NCBI GenBank assembly: GCA_013365325.1
Contig: JABVXV010000142.1
Span: 1-64,000 of the forward strand
Origin: Dipetalonema caudispina
Taxonomy: Eukaryota; Nematoda; Chromadorea; Rhabditida; Onchocercidae
Direction of reading: 5' to 3'
DNA length: 64,000 nucleotides
In this document: one piece after another, positions 38,766 to 51,456 of the stretch
Layout of the letters: each line of letters begins with the position of its first letter
Numbering within the stretch: position 1 is the stretch's first letter
The notes under the pieces: model-generated
Databases searched by the model: none
What the model was told of the DNA's origin: nothing
The model's input: the letters and a program-made list of their open reading frames with translations, nothing else
Made by a program: the position numbers and the translations under genes

Positions 38766-39636
38766 CTTTTTCTTTTTATTTTTTTTTTTTTTTCTACAAC
38801 CACAACGAATGGAATATATTTGCTTCACTTGCGCCACACACTTTTGCTTGCGCTTTCTTTGTGACAAATATATCACATTACATTTCCTTTTTGCTTTATT
38901 TCATTCTCGGATATATGTATATATATATATATATATGTATATTGTGCCATATGGCATTTGGGAATATTTACAACTTTTGCTCTTTTCTTTCTCTTAAGAT
39001 TACATTTTGGTATTTAATTTTCAATATTATATTACAGATATTATTTGTAGAATTTAAATATCACTTTTTTTTTTTTTTGTTTTTTTTTTGTTTTTCTTAA
39101 TTATTTCATTCATTGTTTAATTGCCAATGCTGATATTATGGAATTTTCGCATTCTTTTCTTTTTTTTTGTTTTGTTTTTTCATCAAAATTATATTTTAAA
39201 ACTTAAAGATTTTGCTGAAAATATTTCAATATTAATCTTCGAATATTGGCCATATTTTGTTGGTGGTTTGATCTGGAAGTACTGCATAATTGTGGGAATT
39301 TTTGAGATGCAAACATTTTGCAACATCCATTTCATATGAATTAAAATGCTTTTGGACATACTAATACCCTCAGGATGAAATATTTATTTTAGCAATTAGT
39401 CAGACTACGACAAATGATTTAAATTAAGTTTTACGAAAGTTTTGTAGATAATAATAGGATAGATTTTGGAGATTTTTCAACTTTTGTCATTTCTAAGTCC
39501 CGAAAAATTTTCTATGATAAGGAAATTTCTATTAATCGATGCTTTTCCATCATTGCTCAATTTAATCTTTCCTATCAGTTCAAAAATATTTAATTAAAAT
39601 GAGAAAAAAAAAAAGCGATGGTTTAATAAAATTTAG

Positions 39637-39758
39637 GTTTCATTAGTTCAAGAAAGAAATCTGACATATCATCTTATCCTGCAAATATCCCAGGACACAA
39701 ATTTCCAGAAAGGATTTTGATTGTGACATTTCAAAGATATGATATTTTAAATTACTGA
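39637..39758 (+). CDS. Possible terminal exon, unknown gene
   Basis: After AAATTTAG the frame enters in phase 1 and stays open for 40 codons to TGA. It reads SDISSYPANIPGHKFPERIL and ends FQRYDILNY-stop. G/C at codon position 3 is about 20 percent against 32 and 38 percent at positions 1 and 2. The acceptor is modest and no partner exon with phase 1 was found. The opposite strand is also open for 28 codons from an ATG, so strand is not certain. Confidence 0.32.
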
Positions 39759-39868
39759 TTAAACCATATGTTTATCGTACTCAAAAATTTGATTTCATAT
39801 TTTTAATCCTCCTAATTAGTACATATGTACGTTTTCATCCTGACGCTTGTCAATTATGTTTTTCACAG

Positions 39869-39906
39869 AGTTCAGTTTGATTTATTCTGGGGAAAAATCC
39901 ATTTTT
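39869..39906 (+). CDS. Possible small internal exon
   Basis: Thirty-eight bases between TTTTTCACAG and a GTAAGT donor, reading FSLIYSGEKSIF with phase 1 entry and phase 0 exit. The same frame is open without splicing from an ATG at 39856 to TGA at 40095, interrupted only by a Lys run from poly(A). Both splice signals are strong, but no neighbouring exon was confirmed. Confidence 0.32.
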
Positions 39907-40542
39907 GTAAGTTCCAACTTCATTTCCAAACTGTTTTATTCCCAAAAAAAAAAAAAAAAAAGAAAAATTGAAATTCACTATGTGGAATTTATTTTTAAAT
40001 TCCAATATGATTTTCAATTTGTCCCATTATATCAGAAAAAATTGGAATCCTATTTTGTTCATTTAAAATTACAAATAATAAAATATTTCAACTGAATACA
40101 TATTCCCTTCACATGCCTTCATCATCATAACTCTGTTTTCATTATTTCGACACTAATTACTTTTTTTTTCGACATAAGATGAAGAAAGTGTCAATTCAAA
40201 TTTATTTAAATAAATATTTTGTCGAGTTTTAATTAGAAACTTGAAGTTTTTTTTTTTTTATTTTTCAACATTATTTCCATTTAATTGTGTTTGGTTAGAT
40301 GAAATCATCCCTTCAAATATGTCAGATTTTTTTTACTTACTCATTGATCTTGAAAAAATTTGTTCAAATATTAGCAAAATGTATTAGTGTTCTGTGCAAA
40401 ATGTATCATTACTTGTAAATCGAATATCTGAAATGGATCGTGTTTTTCGATATCGTTTTTTCTTTCTTTTTCTCGTAGCAAAACGTTAATTAAAATTAAG
40501 AAGATTTTATTTTTTTTTTTTTTTAAGGTTTTAAACAGAAAG

Positions 40543-41096
40543 ATGGAATTGGACGATCTTGGATTGCCGCCGTATTCCCGATTTTCGAGCATTCGTGGTA
40601 AAAATAAAAATTAATTATTGTTGCTTATTACAACAGTGAATGATTAAAAAAAAAAATATTAAATAAAAAAATAAAAAGAAAACTTTTTTTTATATTAAAA
40701 AAATATCTTTTGCATAGAAAAATTTAATTTATGGATTTTTTTTTTCTTTTTTTACGAGATTAACAGAAATTATCTTATCATGCCATTCAAATTGATTTTT
40801 CGACTGGTGAATGATCAGAGCGAAAACGATCAGGAATAACTTTTCGGTTGAAAAAAGCAAATTATACAATTTTAATTCCATCATTGTTTAAAATATTTCT
40901 GGTAATACCTGGTATTTCATCGTTCCCATCTCCTAGTATCATAACCGGTATTTATGGATTGATTAGATATTATCGTTTCTGTTCTTCGATACACAATAGC
41001 ATTTCTAATTTGAGTATTGTTAGAACAGTTTCACTTCTGTATTTTGAAATTAGACTTGTAGAAGTGATAAATTTAAATTTAGTTCACGAATTTTAA
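40543..41096 (+). CDS. Possible two-exon membrane protein gene
   Basis: ATG at 40543 lies four bases after TTTTAAACAG, a likely spliced-leader acceptor. Exon 1 (40543-40597) reads MELDDLGLPPYSRFSSIR and ends in phase 1 at G-GTAAAA. Exon 2 (40819-41096) follows TGATCAG, enters in phase 1, reads ERKRSGITFRLKKANYTILI and stays open to TAA. The joined product is 110 residues. Residues 33-70 are hydrophobic, followed by a short second hydrophobic stretch. Position-3 G/C in exon 2 is about 22 percent, as in coding DNA here. Exon 2 contains further possible donors (CTG-GTAATA, CCTG-GTATTT), and a good acceptor (CTTATCAG) lies just past its stop, so the 3' structure may be longer than shown. Unknown family. 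Confidence 0.42.
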
Positions 41097-42686
41097 CTTA
41101 TCAGCATTTCTAATTCCCGGAAAAAATCGATGGATATTCACTATGCAATGGTCTAATAAGAGATTCTCGAGAATTTTCGGAATTATTAGTTCAAATTTAC
41201 TCATTTCAATAATGAAAATTTATTTAATTGAGCCATTGGTATATTTCAAAAAAAAAAAAAAGGCTGTGGAAATATATGAAATTTTAAATGGAAAATTTAT
41301 GAGCTATGATTAAGGAAGTGTTATGTTCATATTTAACAATCATTCATTCCATTTCTTTAATTTTTCAATCATTTGTTGAGTTATTTCTAAATTTGTTCGT
41401 AAATATTTTGATAAAGATAGGATAAATTGGAGGAAATTTTTACACTTTTATTATCCTCTTTTATTCCTAAATTTCAATATTGAAAAGTTTATATTTTAAG
41501 CAAAAAAAACAAAAATTTAAATCTTTAATCAAATGTGAATTCAAATCAAATTTTTAATTATTCCAATAAAAATAAAAAAGAAATTATTGATTTGTTAAAA
41601 GTTGCTACACTATAATTTTCCAACATATCATTTGTGAATTGATCATTGTTCAGCCACTTATAAAATGCATTCCTTTTTTTTTTTTTCATTTGATTAATAA
41701 GTTTTTGTTAAATTTAAACCCGTCGAAAATTTAAATGATTACATTTACTTTCTCATTTTTCTTCTTTTTTTTTTTTTTACAGCATTATTACAATTTAAAT
41801 TATTCCTGAAAATTTTACATTAATCCTAACATCTGACAAAATGTTACACTTAATGTTTCCATTTTGTTTTTTATATGAAAGATTGCAGAAAAAAAGCTGA
41901 ATTTTTACCAATTTCAAAAAACAGAATTGCCATTATCTCAAAAATTTTAGACAAAAAAAAATTTTTTTTTTTTTCAAATTGATTAATTGAAAGAATTTAA
42001 CAAGAGAAGAAGAAAATAAAAAGGTTTTGAAAATATTTTAAAATGTTTTGTGTGATACATTCTATCCAAAGAAGAGTACTATTCCATTTTCATCATTAAA
42101 TTAAAATTTTCGGGTGAAATTAGTTCATTTAAAAAAAAAAAAAAAAAAAAAAAGGGAAGAGGAAAGGAAAAAGATTTTAGAAAAAGCGTAAAAATGATAA
42201 TGAAACTGAAAGAATTCATTTACACTAATTAAAATTAATGCGTAGTAATTTTTTTCTTCTCTTTCTTATCTTACTCAATTAGTAATCTTTGTTCAATTGA
42301 AACAGAAAGGAAAAAAAAAAAAAAAAAAAAATTTTTTTTTTTTATTTTTTTTTTTTAAATTTTTTCTTTCACTTTTTCATTTTTTTTTGATTTGTTAAAT
42401 TTTTTTTTTTTTTTTTTAATCTTAAATAATTATACATTTGCTTCTTCTTCATTATTATTTTCTTTTTTTTTGGCTTCCCTTTTTCCTCTAAAAGATTGCA
42501 TAAAAAATATTTAATTATAAAATCTTTATTCTTAATTAATTTTTTTTTTTCCCCCGAGTGATTGCATATCTAAAATTATTCGATCTAAATTCATTGCACT
42601 GTACCAAATCTTCCACAATTTATGATTTTGTAGTAAATTCATTTCGTTCGTTAATATCTTTCTTCTTTCGTCCTTTTTTTCTCTCC

Positions 42687-42817
42687 AATTCATTCATTCA
42701 TTCATTCATTCATTCATTCATTCATTCATTCATTCATTCACTCATTCACTCATTCGTTCATTCATCCATTCATTTATTCATTCATTCATTCATTCATCCA
42801 TTCTTTCATTCATCCAT
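42687..42817. repeat. TTCA tetranucleotide microsatellite
   Basis: About 30 TTCA units with ACTC, GTTC, TCCA and TTTA variants. The Ser-Phe-Ile-His frame across it is an artefact of the repeat. Confidence 0.95.
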
Positions 42818-43142
42818 GTTTTTATCAATTTGATTTTTCTTATTTCGTTAATTTGTTGTATAATAATGGCGAACAGAATGAGATGAAAGCATTTGGTGAA
42901 GAAAATTGCTTTAAAAAAAAAAAGAAAAAAAAATTAAAGAAAAACGATTTGATTTATTCTTTTTTTAAGAAAAAAAATTTTTTCAAATTTTGCCAAAATT
43001 AATATTTTAGAAGTCAGCAGATATTTATTGATCAAAATATTAAAAATGCTTAGAAAATAAAAAATTTTTCTTTTTTTTTTTTTTGATAGCTAAGATTAAT
43101 CGTTTAGATATTATGGTATTGTGGGTAGTTATAATTAAATGA

Positions 43143-43200
43143 GCATACATTTTGCCAAAATTAGCATATTTTGCCCAAAAATGACATGTTTTGCCTATAG
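43143..43200. repeat. 20-bp tandem repeat, about three copies
   Basis: GCATACATTTTGCCAAAATTA, GCATATTTTGCCCAAAAATG and CATGTTTTGCCTA follow each other directly. Confidence 0.7.
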
Positions 43201-45052
43201 CTTGTACAATTTAAAGTATCAGAAAGTAAAAAGATTCAGCTAACAATTAAGCGTAATAACAAAATATATGAAAGCATTCATCAGTGATTCAAAGATCATA
43301 CTTGTTGTAATTCATTTCTTTTGAAAAAATTATTATCATCAATTGATTGGTTCAGAAAATGAAAAGTTTCTGAAGATTTCAAAAAAAGTTTCCAAAATGT
43401 TCGAAATTCCAAGAATTCAGGAAAAAATTTTTGCTAAATATTCGTAAGTTGTTGAAAGTTTTCAAAATTTCAAACTTTCTGACATCTTCTTAACTATTTT
43501 TCTTTTTTTTTTCTACAATAATTACGTATTTTATTTGTATCATAAGAAACATATTTTTGACGAAGGTTATTAATTAGATAAAAAGCAAAAAAAAAAAATT
43601 TTAATTTTATTTTTGTTTCGATTCATGTATAATTATTTTCAAATTTTTTCTTGCATCATCTTCTGTTGTTTTCCAATCTAGGAAAAAAGTTGTTGCATTA
43701 GGTGGAAATTAAATGATTAATGAATTAATTGATGAAACTTTCCCGAGAAAACTTTTTAATTGTTAGATAAAAACTGTGATACAACTTTTGCAAATTGATT
43801 TTCAGCAATTTTTCAACCAACTAAATACCTGAATTTTAAAGAAATGATTGAAAGAGGTAAATATTTAAAACAAATCTCGTAATTCCGACGTTTTTCTTCC
43901 GGTAATTCTGATAAATGTTTGAAGTGAATTTCAAAATCCCGACTTTTTTCATTGAGTAATTTAAGAATACTTTTTCCAAAGCTAACCTTGACATAATTTC
44001 ACACCAGATATAATTTAATCTCAGACAACATCTAATTAAGTCCCGAGAGATTAAGAAGGTTTTTTTTCACACCTATTTCTTATTTCTTTTCGTCAGCTAT
44101 GATTATTGCAAAATGGGTAGTTAATTTTTCCCATTTCACAATTCTAAATTTCATTTTGAGTGTGAAATCAAATTTCACTTTTGAAACTATAATATACTTT
44201 GATACTAATGACATCATGATATGTACTTTAAGTATTTCGAAATCCATAATCGATTTAATAATTTATTATTATTTCAAATCTGTGCTATTACAATTTCCAA
44301 GTATTATTTCACAAATCTAAAAAGAACGCTGCCATTATCAATTATAAAAGATTTTCAAAAATAAATTTGGCATATGGTAATTATTAAATTAATAAATTTA
44401 AAATATCCTACATAACTATCTCATTTTTCCTTTTCCTGTATTACGGGTTACCATGATTTTTTTTTTCCTGCATTACTTGATTTTTTCGTTTGTATTTTTT
44501 TTTTTTTTTTTTGAAATTTAAAAGAAAATCATAATCTTATGAAATGAAAAAAGAAAAAAAAAAAGTATTCTTAAAATTTTTGCTAATACATAATTATGAC
44601 AATTCCTTCTATTGCTAACATATTGCTTCCAATTACAGAATCGGATTAGAATCATTATACTATTTGAATGTGAATAGTAAAGTATTCAGAAATTATTCAA
44701 TTAATTCATATGTTTCAAAATTTTTCATATAAATTAATTTCATTTATGAACTATTTTTTACGTGAATTTATTACGTAAATCGTAATGTAAATCGAAGCAA
44801 TTATAAACGCTAAAATATATGGTTGTATATTAAAAAATAAGGAGAAATTGTTAAATGAACAATTTTTGAGATGAATATAATTCGTTTTTTTTTTTTTTTT
44901 TTTTGCATTAATGATGGAATAGCTTTTCGAGAAATGAAATAAATGATAGTGAATGAGCTTAGGACAAAATCATTTATTCAAAATCTCTCCAATAAGGCTT
45001 TGCATTTTCCTTGAAATGAAGAAATAATGGTTACATATTTGAAAGGTTGATG

Positions 45053-45095
<43 letters not shown>

Positions 45096-46237
45096 TTTAA
45101 AAAAAAAAAAAAAAAAATGAAGGAAAAGTATGGTGACATTCCCGCATGAGCAATATTGAAAGGATAAGAGGGAGTGAGTGTAGTAAGTAAGTAAGTAAGT
45201 AATGGAAACATAAAGCTATCAAGTCAATCTCGAGAATTTCATTTCTTCTCTCTTTTTTTTTTTTTTTTTATTCTCGACTTGTTTAGCTTTTTAGATCGTT
45301 TCCAAAGGTACTTTTAATACAACAACATTACTCTTTTCGAAATACTTTCAATTCTTTACCATTATAATTTCTTCACATCCTCTCTCTTCTCTCTCTCTCT
45401 CTCTCTCTCTCTTTCGGTATTCCTTATTTAAATCAGGAAAAAAAAAAAATAAAGAAAAAAGAGAAAGAGAGAAGAAGAGAAAGACTATAAATCTATCCAG
45501 TCAATAATCATTCAGGGAAAAATTTTTCTCTTCCTTTTTTTTTTTTTCTTGGTCAATTTTGAAATTTTTCAAATTTTTCCATTGAAGTTTTCTTTTTTTA
45601 CTTTTCGAAACGAAAAGCAAAAGAATGATAGAATTTCCTGTACTATTTGTATTTAAATATAGGAGAAAGTTCTGTTTTTGAATGCTTTTTCTTTTTTTTT
45701 TTTCGCTATACATTGTAAGTTTATTTATTATTACACTTTAATTTATTTATACTTTATTGATTACCTCAATTTATATGATAAAATAAGAAATGACAAAGAG
45801 ATGAAAAACACGAAAACATTTATTTTTTTACGATTTTTTTTTTTTTTTTTTTTGTTAGCACTAAAAGATATGTGAAATAGCAAGAAATTCTGACAAAATA
45901 ATTGTGTCATTTTGAAAAAAGTTGACGAACAAATATAAAGAAATGAAAAGTGAAAAAAAAAAAAGAAAAAAAAATTGATTAGAAACATCATCAGTACGTG
46001 AAATTATTTCCCGCAACAAAATAGTTTTTGAAAATTGCTCGTTTTATTTTTTTTTTTTTTTGAAAAAAAAAAGGTCAAAAAAAAAAGAAGGAAAAAAGAA
46101 AGGCATAAATTTTTATTATTTAATACAAAAAGAAATAAAATAAGGAAAATTTTTCCAATTTTAATTATTAGCAATAATTTATTGTAAAATGTTATTATTA
46201 TTGTTTTTTAGACAATAATATTATCATTTATCCCACT
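43201..46237. other. No supported gene
   Basis: AT-rich spacer with homopolymers, a GTAA tetranucleotide run at 45179-45200 and a CT tract at 45384-45413. A 73-residue frame at 44099-44320 begins two bases after TTTTCGTCAG but lacks coding bias. A frame after the acceptor at about 44638 has no partner. Confidence 0.5.
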
Positions 46238-46288
46238 AATATTACTGATATTGTTATCATTATTATTATTAATATTATTATTATTATC

Positions 46289-46349
<61 letters not shown>

Positions 46350-46392
46350 ATTATTATTATTATTATCACTATTATTATTATTATCATTATTA

Positions 46393-46429
<37 letters not shown>

Positions 46430-46450
46430 TATTATTATTAATAATAATAA
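46238..46450. repeat. ATT microsatellite
   Basis: About 210 bases of ATT units with ATC variants and one phase shift. Confidence 0.95.
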
Positions 46451-47363
46451 TGGTGCTACAAATAAAAAAAGGAAAAAAAGATATTATTTTATTTCTTATG
46501 AAAAATAGGCAATATTTGTAAAAAAAAGAACCGGTTTTTTCCTTCCTTTTTATCGGTCCTCCTTTTACCATTATGGGTAACAACTTATTTGACATTATCA
46601 TTGTCATTGTCACCGTTATTGTCACAATCATTCAATCGTCCTCTATTTCTACTTTTTCCAGATAAGGATAGTATTGGTGCTATTATTGCTATAACAAATA
46701 CAATCACCAGTACTACTACTACTACTGATATTGTTGCTTCTATTGTTGTTGTTATTTGTATTTTTATTAATTATTTGAAATAATAAAAATTTTCATTTTT
46801 TTAGAATATTAGCTAATTAATTTATTTCCTTTCTTCTATATTTTATTTCTTCATTTTTTTTTTGTTCCCAATTCCTATTGTAATTTCATTATTATTATTA
46901 TTAGATTTTTCCAAATTTTTTGAAATAAAGAAAAAAAGAAAATATGGAAAGAAAGGAAAAGAAATGAAACGTGAAAAAAAAAGAAAGGAAGAAAAGATTG
47001 CTAAAATTAAAAAAAGTAAAAAATATTTATTATAAAGTGGAAAAATTAAGTGAAATGCATAAATGGATTACATATAATTGATTATTACTATTAGAAATTA
47101 CAAATATTTAACTTATTTTTAGCATCGACAAATAGCATAATTTACTCTGTGCGCAATTATTCCCTGCAATTTTCCTAATTGTAATCCGACTACAAGAATT
47201 ACTACTATTACCGCTATGTTTACTATTATTGCTACTATTAATAATTAACCGGAAAAGATAATATTATTACGAAATGAAAACCGGTTGCTAATACATGCAA
47301 CATTATTATTAATTGCTTTAATCCTACAACACTTCATCCAATTTCATTACTTTTTCAATCACT

Positions 47364-47422
47364 ATCATCATCATTATCACCAACATCATCATCATCATCA
47401 TCAACATCAACATCATCATTAT
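47364..47422. repeat. ATC microsatellite
   Basis: ATC units with AAC interruptions, about 70 bases upstream of the exon at 47492. Confidence 0.9.
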
Positions 47423-47491
47423 CTTATCTATTTTTAATAATTTTGGGTAAAGTAATCATCATCAAATTTAATTTGATTCAAAAAGAATAAT

Positions 47492-47696
47492 ATGTTCTTC
47501 CTTATTACATTCATCATCTTCTTATGGCATTGTTTACTTCGAATTATTTCATCCATTCGCCATCATTGGCAATTACATGGATGTAAATCAAATTTTCATG
47601 ATATTGCACTTGGGAAGAATGATTATGAACATCAAAATGCGCCTTTTTTAAATGCTGATATCGAAGAAAAATTGGATTTGGAAGGAAATGTTAGAG
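47492..47696 (+). CDS. First exon of a gene for a membrane-anchored protein
   Basis: ATG at 47492 opens 68 codons to a G-GTATTT donor in phase 1. Residues 1-22 are a hydrophobic anchor or signal (MFFLITFIIFLWHCLLRIIS), followed by a basic and His-rich stretch and then a polar, acidic segment (APFLNADIEEKLDLEGNVR). The codon pattern of the second half is clearly coding. The layout, a short N-terminal anchor followed by a soluble part, is that of a type II membrane protein such as many glycosyltransferases, but no family motif is visible. No exon entering in phase 1 was found before 48.7 kb. Confidence 0.55.
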
Positions 47697-48326
47697 GTAT
47701 TTTGTTATATTTTAGAAAATAAATTAAGGTTTAATATATTCATTTGATGATAATTTATTTGAAAATAATGGTATTAAAATATGTTAAATGGTTCATCTCT
47801 TTTTTTTTTTTTTTTTTTTTTGTTAAATTAATTTACTTCATTTTTTAAATTACTTTTGATTTATTGTTGAGAAATAAGAAAAGAAAGAAAAAATAATGAA
47901 TATTTTATGAATTTCACGGCATTTTTGTTACTGTTAATTTCGTTTAATTATCTAATTTTTGATACATGATAACATATGTAGACTTAATAGACATATAATA
48001 TATCAAATATCTTATTATTGGTAATTGTCCAATTAATTACTATAATTTATTATTATAGCACAATACATCTTTTATATGTGCTCCATCAAATATTTCGGAT
48101 TAAAAATGCAAAATATGAATTCTTGGAATTTTTGAATATCAATTATGATATATTCATTCATGCATTCATTCTGTTTTACTTGTCTTTATTATACTTTTAC
48201 ATGATAATAATATATTATTATTAAAAAATTTGTTACATATTATTTATTAAAATATCAATTAATTATTGTTTTGTTAAAAGAAAAGCATTTTGAAAGGATA
48301 AATTACCTAAAATATTCATGATATAA

Positions 48327-48327
<1 letters not shown>

Positions 48328-48357
<30 letters not shown>

Positions 48358-48404
48358 GTTATTATTATTATTATTATTATTATTGTTGTTATTATTATTA
48401 TTAT
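48328..48404. repeat. ATT microsatellite
   Basis: ATT units with GTT interruptions. Confidence 0.9.
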
Positions 48405-48728
48405 TTGTCTAGCAATTATTTGTTTATATAAGTATTTGATTAATATTTGCATAGCAATTTGTGTTTAGATGGAAGAATTACATATATTTATATGATTATT
48501 AATGTTTTCCTTTCTCGTTAATTTCAAACTTTCACTTTTTATATTATTGTTAGCTTACGATATCATTTTCTCCCATTTATTTCTTTCTTTTCTAAACCTT
48601 TTTTTTTTCTCCAAGGATAAAAATTTTTCTGAAATTTCTTACAACAAATGACGAAGATTTCTAATTTTTATAAAAGTGTAATTTTAAAAGCAAATTTTGA
48701 AAGCATTATTCGGCATTTTTCCTTATAG

Positions 48729-49410
48729 AAAGGGATCGTTGTTAAAATGGCAATTTTAGAAATGAAATGGCGCCAAGAAACATTTACCATAAATATCTTT
48801 TTCTGTTTAATACTTCCATTTTTTCTTCATCCTCCTCTCTCTCTCTCTCTCTCTCTCTTTGTTGGATTTATGTATAATTCAATTCATTCATTCTGGAATA
48901 GTTTTTTTTTTTTTTTTTGTTTTCTTGAAAAGAAAAAAACGGTAACTTTATTCGGATCATTAATTCCGATTTTTTCTATTATCCAGAATATTCCAATTTT
49001 TTTTATCATTCAGGTAAAAATTTTTTAATTTATCCTTTTCTTGTCACAAAAAAAAAAAGAAAAAAAAAAAAGTAGAATGATGATTCTAACATTTGAAATA
49101 ATGACGTAATGATATAATTAATTATTTTGCAATGTGAAGGTTAAAAATTTTAATTTTTTTAAATGTTCATTTACTGAAATTTCAGAGAAATTTTAGAAAT
49201 GCTCGAATACTGATTCTTTTTTAGCTAAATTTTGGTTTTTTCGTCAAAATTTTTCATTTTAAATTTGTCCTCATTTCGAATTCCTTTTTTCAATGTGTCA
49301 TCATTTTGCGTGTTTTACGTCCTCAACCACGTAACTTATTCTATTGCTGTTTTCTATCACATAATATTAAATTTATAAAAAAAAAATTTAAAGCACTTGT
49401 TCAACAGTGA
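48729..49410 (+). CDS. Two phase-matched exons of a polytopic membrane protein
   Basis: Exon 48729-49013 lies between CCTTATAG and CAG-GTAAAA, 95 codons in phase 0. Exon 49225-49410 follows TTCTTTTTTAG, enters in phase 0 and ends at TGA after 61 codons. The first exon begins KGIVVKMAILEMKWRQETF and then has several hydrophobic stretches, one of which (PLSLSLSLFVG) comes from a CT microsatellite. The second has hydrophobic and basic parts, including CVIILRVLRPQPRNLF, where codon bias is clearly coding. The long open frames are partly explained by T/C-rich DNA, which lacks stops. This could be the 3' part of the gene that starts at 47492, with one or more exons missed, or a gene starting at the ATG at 48747, 18 bases after the acceptor. 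Confidence 0.42.
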
Positions 49411-50104
49411 AATAACAAGTGTGAAAGTGCTAGCGAATTTTAATTGTTGCTTGAATAGACAAATTTTGAGACAGAAAAAATATTCTCTAATTTTCATTTA
49501 TTTCCTTTTTTTTCAATCGAAAGTAAAATAACAATTATTTAAAATTGCAATTTAAAGAAAATTTAAAAATTGAAAAGAAGAAAGATAATCAAAAATAATT
49601 GTTATTTATTGTAGCGAAAATTTCTTTTTGTGTTTTTAAAAAATATTACTTATCAAAATTGTATTGACTGCAATAAACTTCACTTTTTTTTTGAAATTTT
49701 TTCTTTCGAATTCTCTTTTTCACTTTTTTCCAAATGCGCGAAGTCAAAAGTGAGAGAAAATTTTTTACGAAAAGAGGTATTTCTATAATTGAATTAAAAT
49801 AAAATGTGTGCTATTTTCTTGGAGGAAAGTAAAATGCAAAAAGCGTGGGAGGAAAGGATATGAAAAGCGAAACGAAAAATACCGTTTCTAAAATTTTTTC
49901 ATTTTAACTTTAAGGAAATTTTAATAGAACAAAAGAAATAAACTAAAAGTTTTTCAACTTCACATTCACTCATTCATTTTTTCATTGGTGAACACTTACA
50001 AAAATGTTGTGAATTTGAAATGTTGAAATGAGAGAGGCAAAAAATGACTGTTAATAATATTATGTGCAACTTTAAGTTAAATGGCTTCCCATTAGTTACA
50101 CTTT

Positions 50105-50140
50105 TTTCTTTGCTTTTCAATACTTTGAAAAGCAAAGAAA
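50105..50140. other. Perfect 16-bp hairpin, 4-base loop
   Basis: TTTCTTTGCTTTTCAA (50105-50120), loop TACT, then the exact reverse complement (50125-50140). Confidence 0.9.
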
Positions 50141-50518
50141 CGAAAATTTTGAAAATTTTAAAAATTTCAAATTTCAAAAATAAAAAGAACAGAGAGGAAA
50201 AAATAGAAAATTTGGAAATAGTTACATATTAGTCTTTTATTTTGAGCGAAATTAAAATTTGTTCTTTTTTAAATTACTGCTTTTTTGTTATCGAATTTCT
50301 AAATTATATGAGTTAAAATTTCAATTAAAATTCCATATTTTATTTAGTTGTTGACATCTTTTTTTTTTCTTTTGCACTCAACAAAAATTATTTGTTTCAT
50401 TTATACCAACGCATAATAATTTCTCAAACATTTCGAATTCTTCTTCGTTCCAATTTTTCATTTTTTTTGCAAAAGAAGAATTTTTGTCACTTTTCTTGAT
50501 CGAAAATATTTTCAACTC

Positions 50519-50896
50519 TTATTCATGTTGTTTCTTGAATGTTATGGCATGACAACGTTCTCTACCGGAATTATCACCCATAATAAACCTGTTTGAAATA
50601 TTGAAGATATACCCTTAGGGCATGTATATTTTATTATGTTACATGTTAGGAATATGTAGAACATTTCTAAATAATTAATCGTTAAATTTGTAGGATTATT
50701 TATCTATCTTTGTTCGTATTGATAATCTTTATTATCTTATCTATACGTTTACTGGTAAATCTATTAGAATTTTATTTATGCGTAGAACAGAATTATGTAC
50801 ACGTGTAACAGAAAGCCGTAAATTTAAAAAAAAAACGAAAAACAAAAAAAGAAAATAAAAGAGGATAGTTTGAAATTTGGAGGAAACGTATAGAAT
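50519..50896 (-). CDS. Two candidate exons of an unknown minus-strand gene
   Basis: Exon 50753-50896 follows ACGTACAG and ends in phase 0 at CCA-GTAAAC. It has a hydrophobic stretch (TILFYFLFLFFVFFL) followed by NLRLSVTRVHNSVLRINKIL; in that part G/C is 50, 29 and 12 percent over the three codon positions. The terminal exon 50519-50588 follows TATTTCAAACAG, enters in phase 2 and reads FIMGDNSGRERCHAITFKKQ then HE-stop. The phases of the two do not match, so either an exon between them was missed or they belong to different transcripts. No family recognised. Confidence 0.38.
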
Positions 50897-51386
50897 CTGT
50901 ACGTAAACGCATCCATACACGCACGTAAAAAAGATACAACTTATTACTTTCCAAATTAGTCTAAAATTATTTGTCTTCTATTTTATTTTCCATTGTATGG
51001 CTTTTCTTCCAAAGACTTTTTGCTTTTAATTTTTTAATTTTTCAGAGTAATATAATGCTAATGTAAAAGGGAAAGTAAAAATAATACTGTCATTTTTTTT
51101 TTTGACAACTCAAAAATAAGAAAGTCCGAAGAGAGGAGGAGTGGAAGAAAAAGTAAAGTGAAGAAGAAGAAGGGAAAAAAAAATATTAGAATTCACATCG
51201 CTAAAACAATAAAATGGATAGATTTAAAAAAAAAAAAAAAAAATCAAAATAAAAATTGATTTATTGTTTGTTTGCTTTAAAGGCATTATTGATGCTTTGC
51301 TGATATGATGAGCGAAACAAAATTTCATTTTTTCGGATTTGAAATTTCAAAATTTCAACACTTATATTTGATATAATTTCTTACAG

Positions 51387-51456
51387 GGAATCGCTCAAAA
51401 AAAAGGAAACGAGAAATAACCAATCTTTAAAAGATAAAATAGAATTATTTCATTAA
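51387..51456 (+). CDS. Possible terminal exon, unknown gene
   Basis: A strong acceptor (TTTCTTACAG) is followed by a frame entering in phase 2 that reads ESLKKKETRNNQSLKDKIEL and FH-stop. No upstream plus-strand exon with a matching phase was found nearby. A short minus-strand frame after an acceptor at 51300 (QSINNAFKANKQ-stop) competes for the region. Confidence 0.32.

Noticed and set aside
38680..39100. Two overlapping plus-strand frames of 105 and 132 residues
   Set aside because: Mostly Phe and Tyr from poly(T) and TA tracts. A patch at 38800-38900 is richer in GC and reads sensibly in several frames on both strands, so no frame could be preferred.
42558..42833. 91-residue plus-strand frame with Ser-Phe-Ile-His repeats
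   Set aside because: Produced by the TTCA tetranucleotide repeat, which stays open in all frames by chance.
44099..44320. 73-residue plus-strand frame two bases after TTTTCGTCAG
   Set aside because: The acceptor is good, but codon-position bias is absent and the residues are those expected from AT-rich noncoding DNA.
47492..47696. Assignment of this exon to ceramide glucosyltransferase or another glycosyltransferase
   Set aside because: The N-terminal anchor followed by a polar stem fits, but no catalytic motif follows in the window, so the idea is not supported.
49974..50232. Overlapping plus and minus frames of 62 and 67 residues
   Set aside because: Both arise around the perfect hairpin at 50105-50140 and AT-rich flanks; neither has coding bias.
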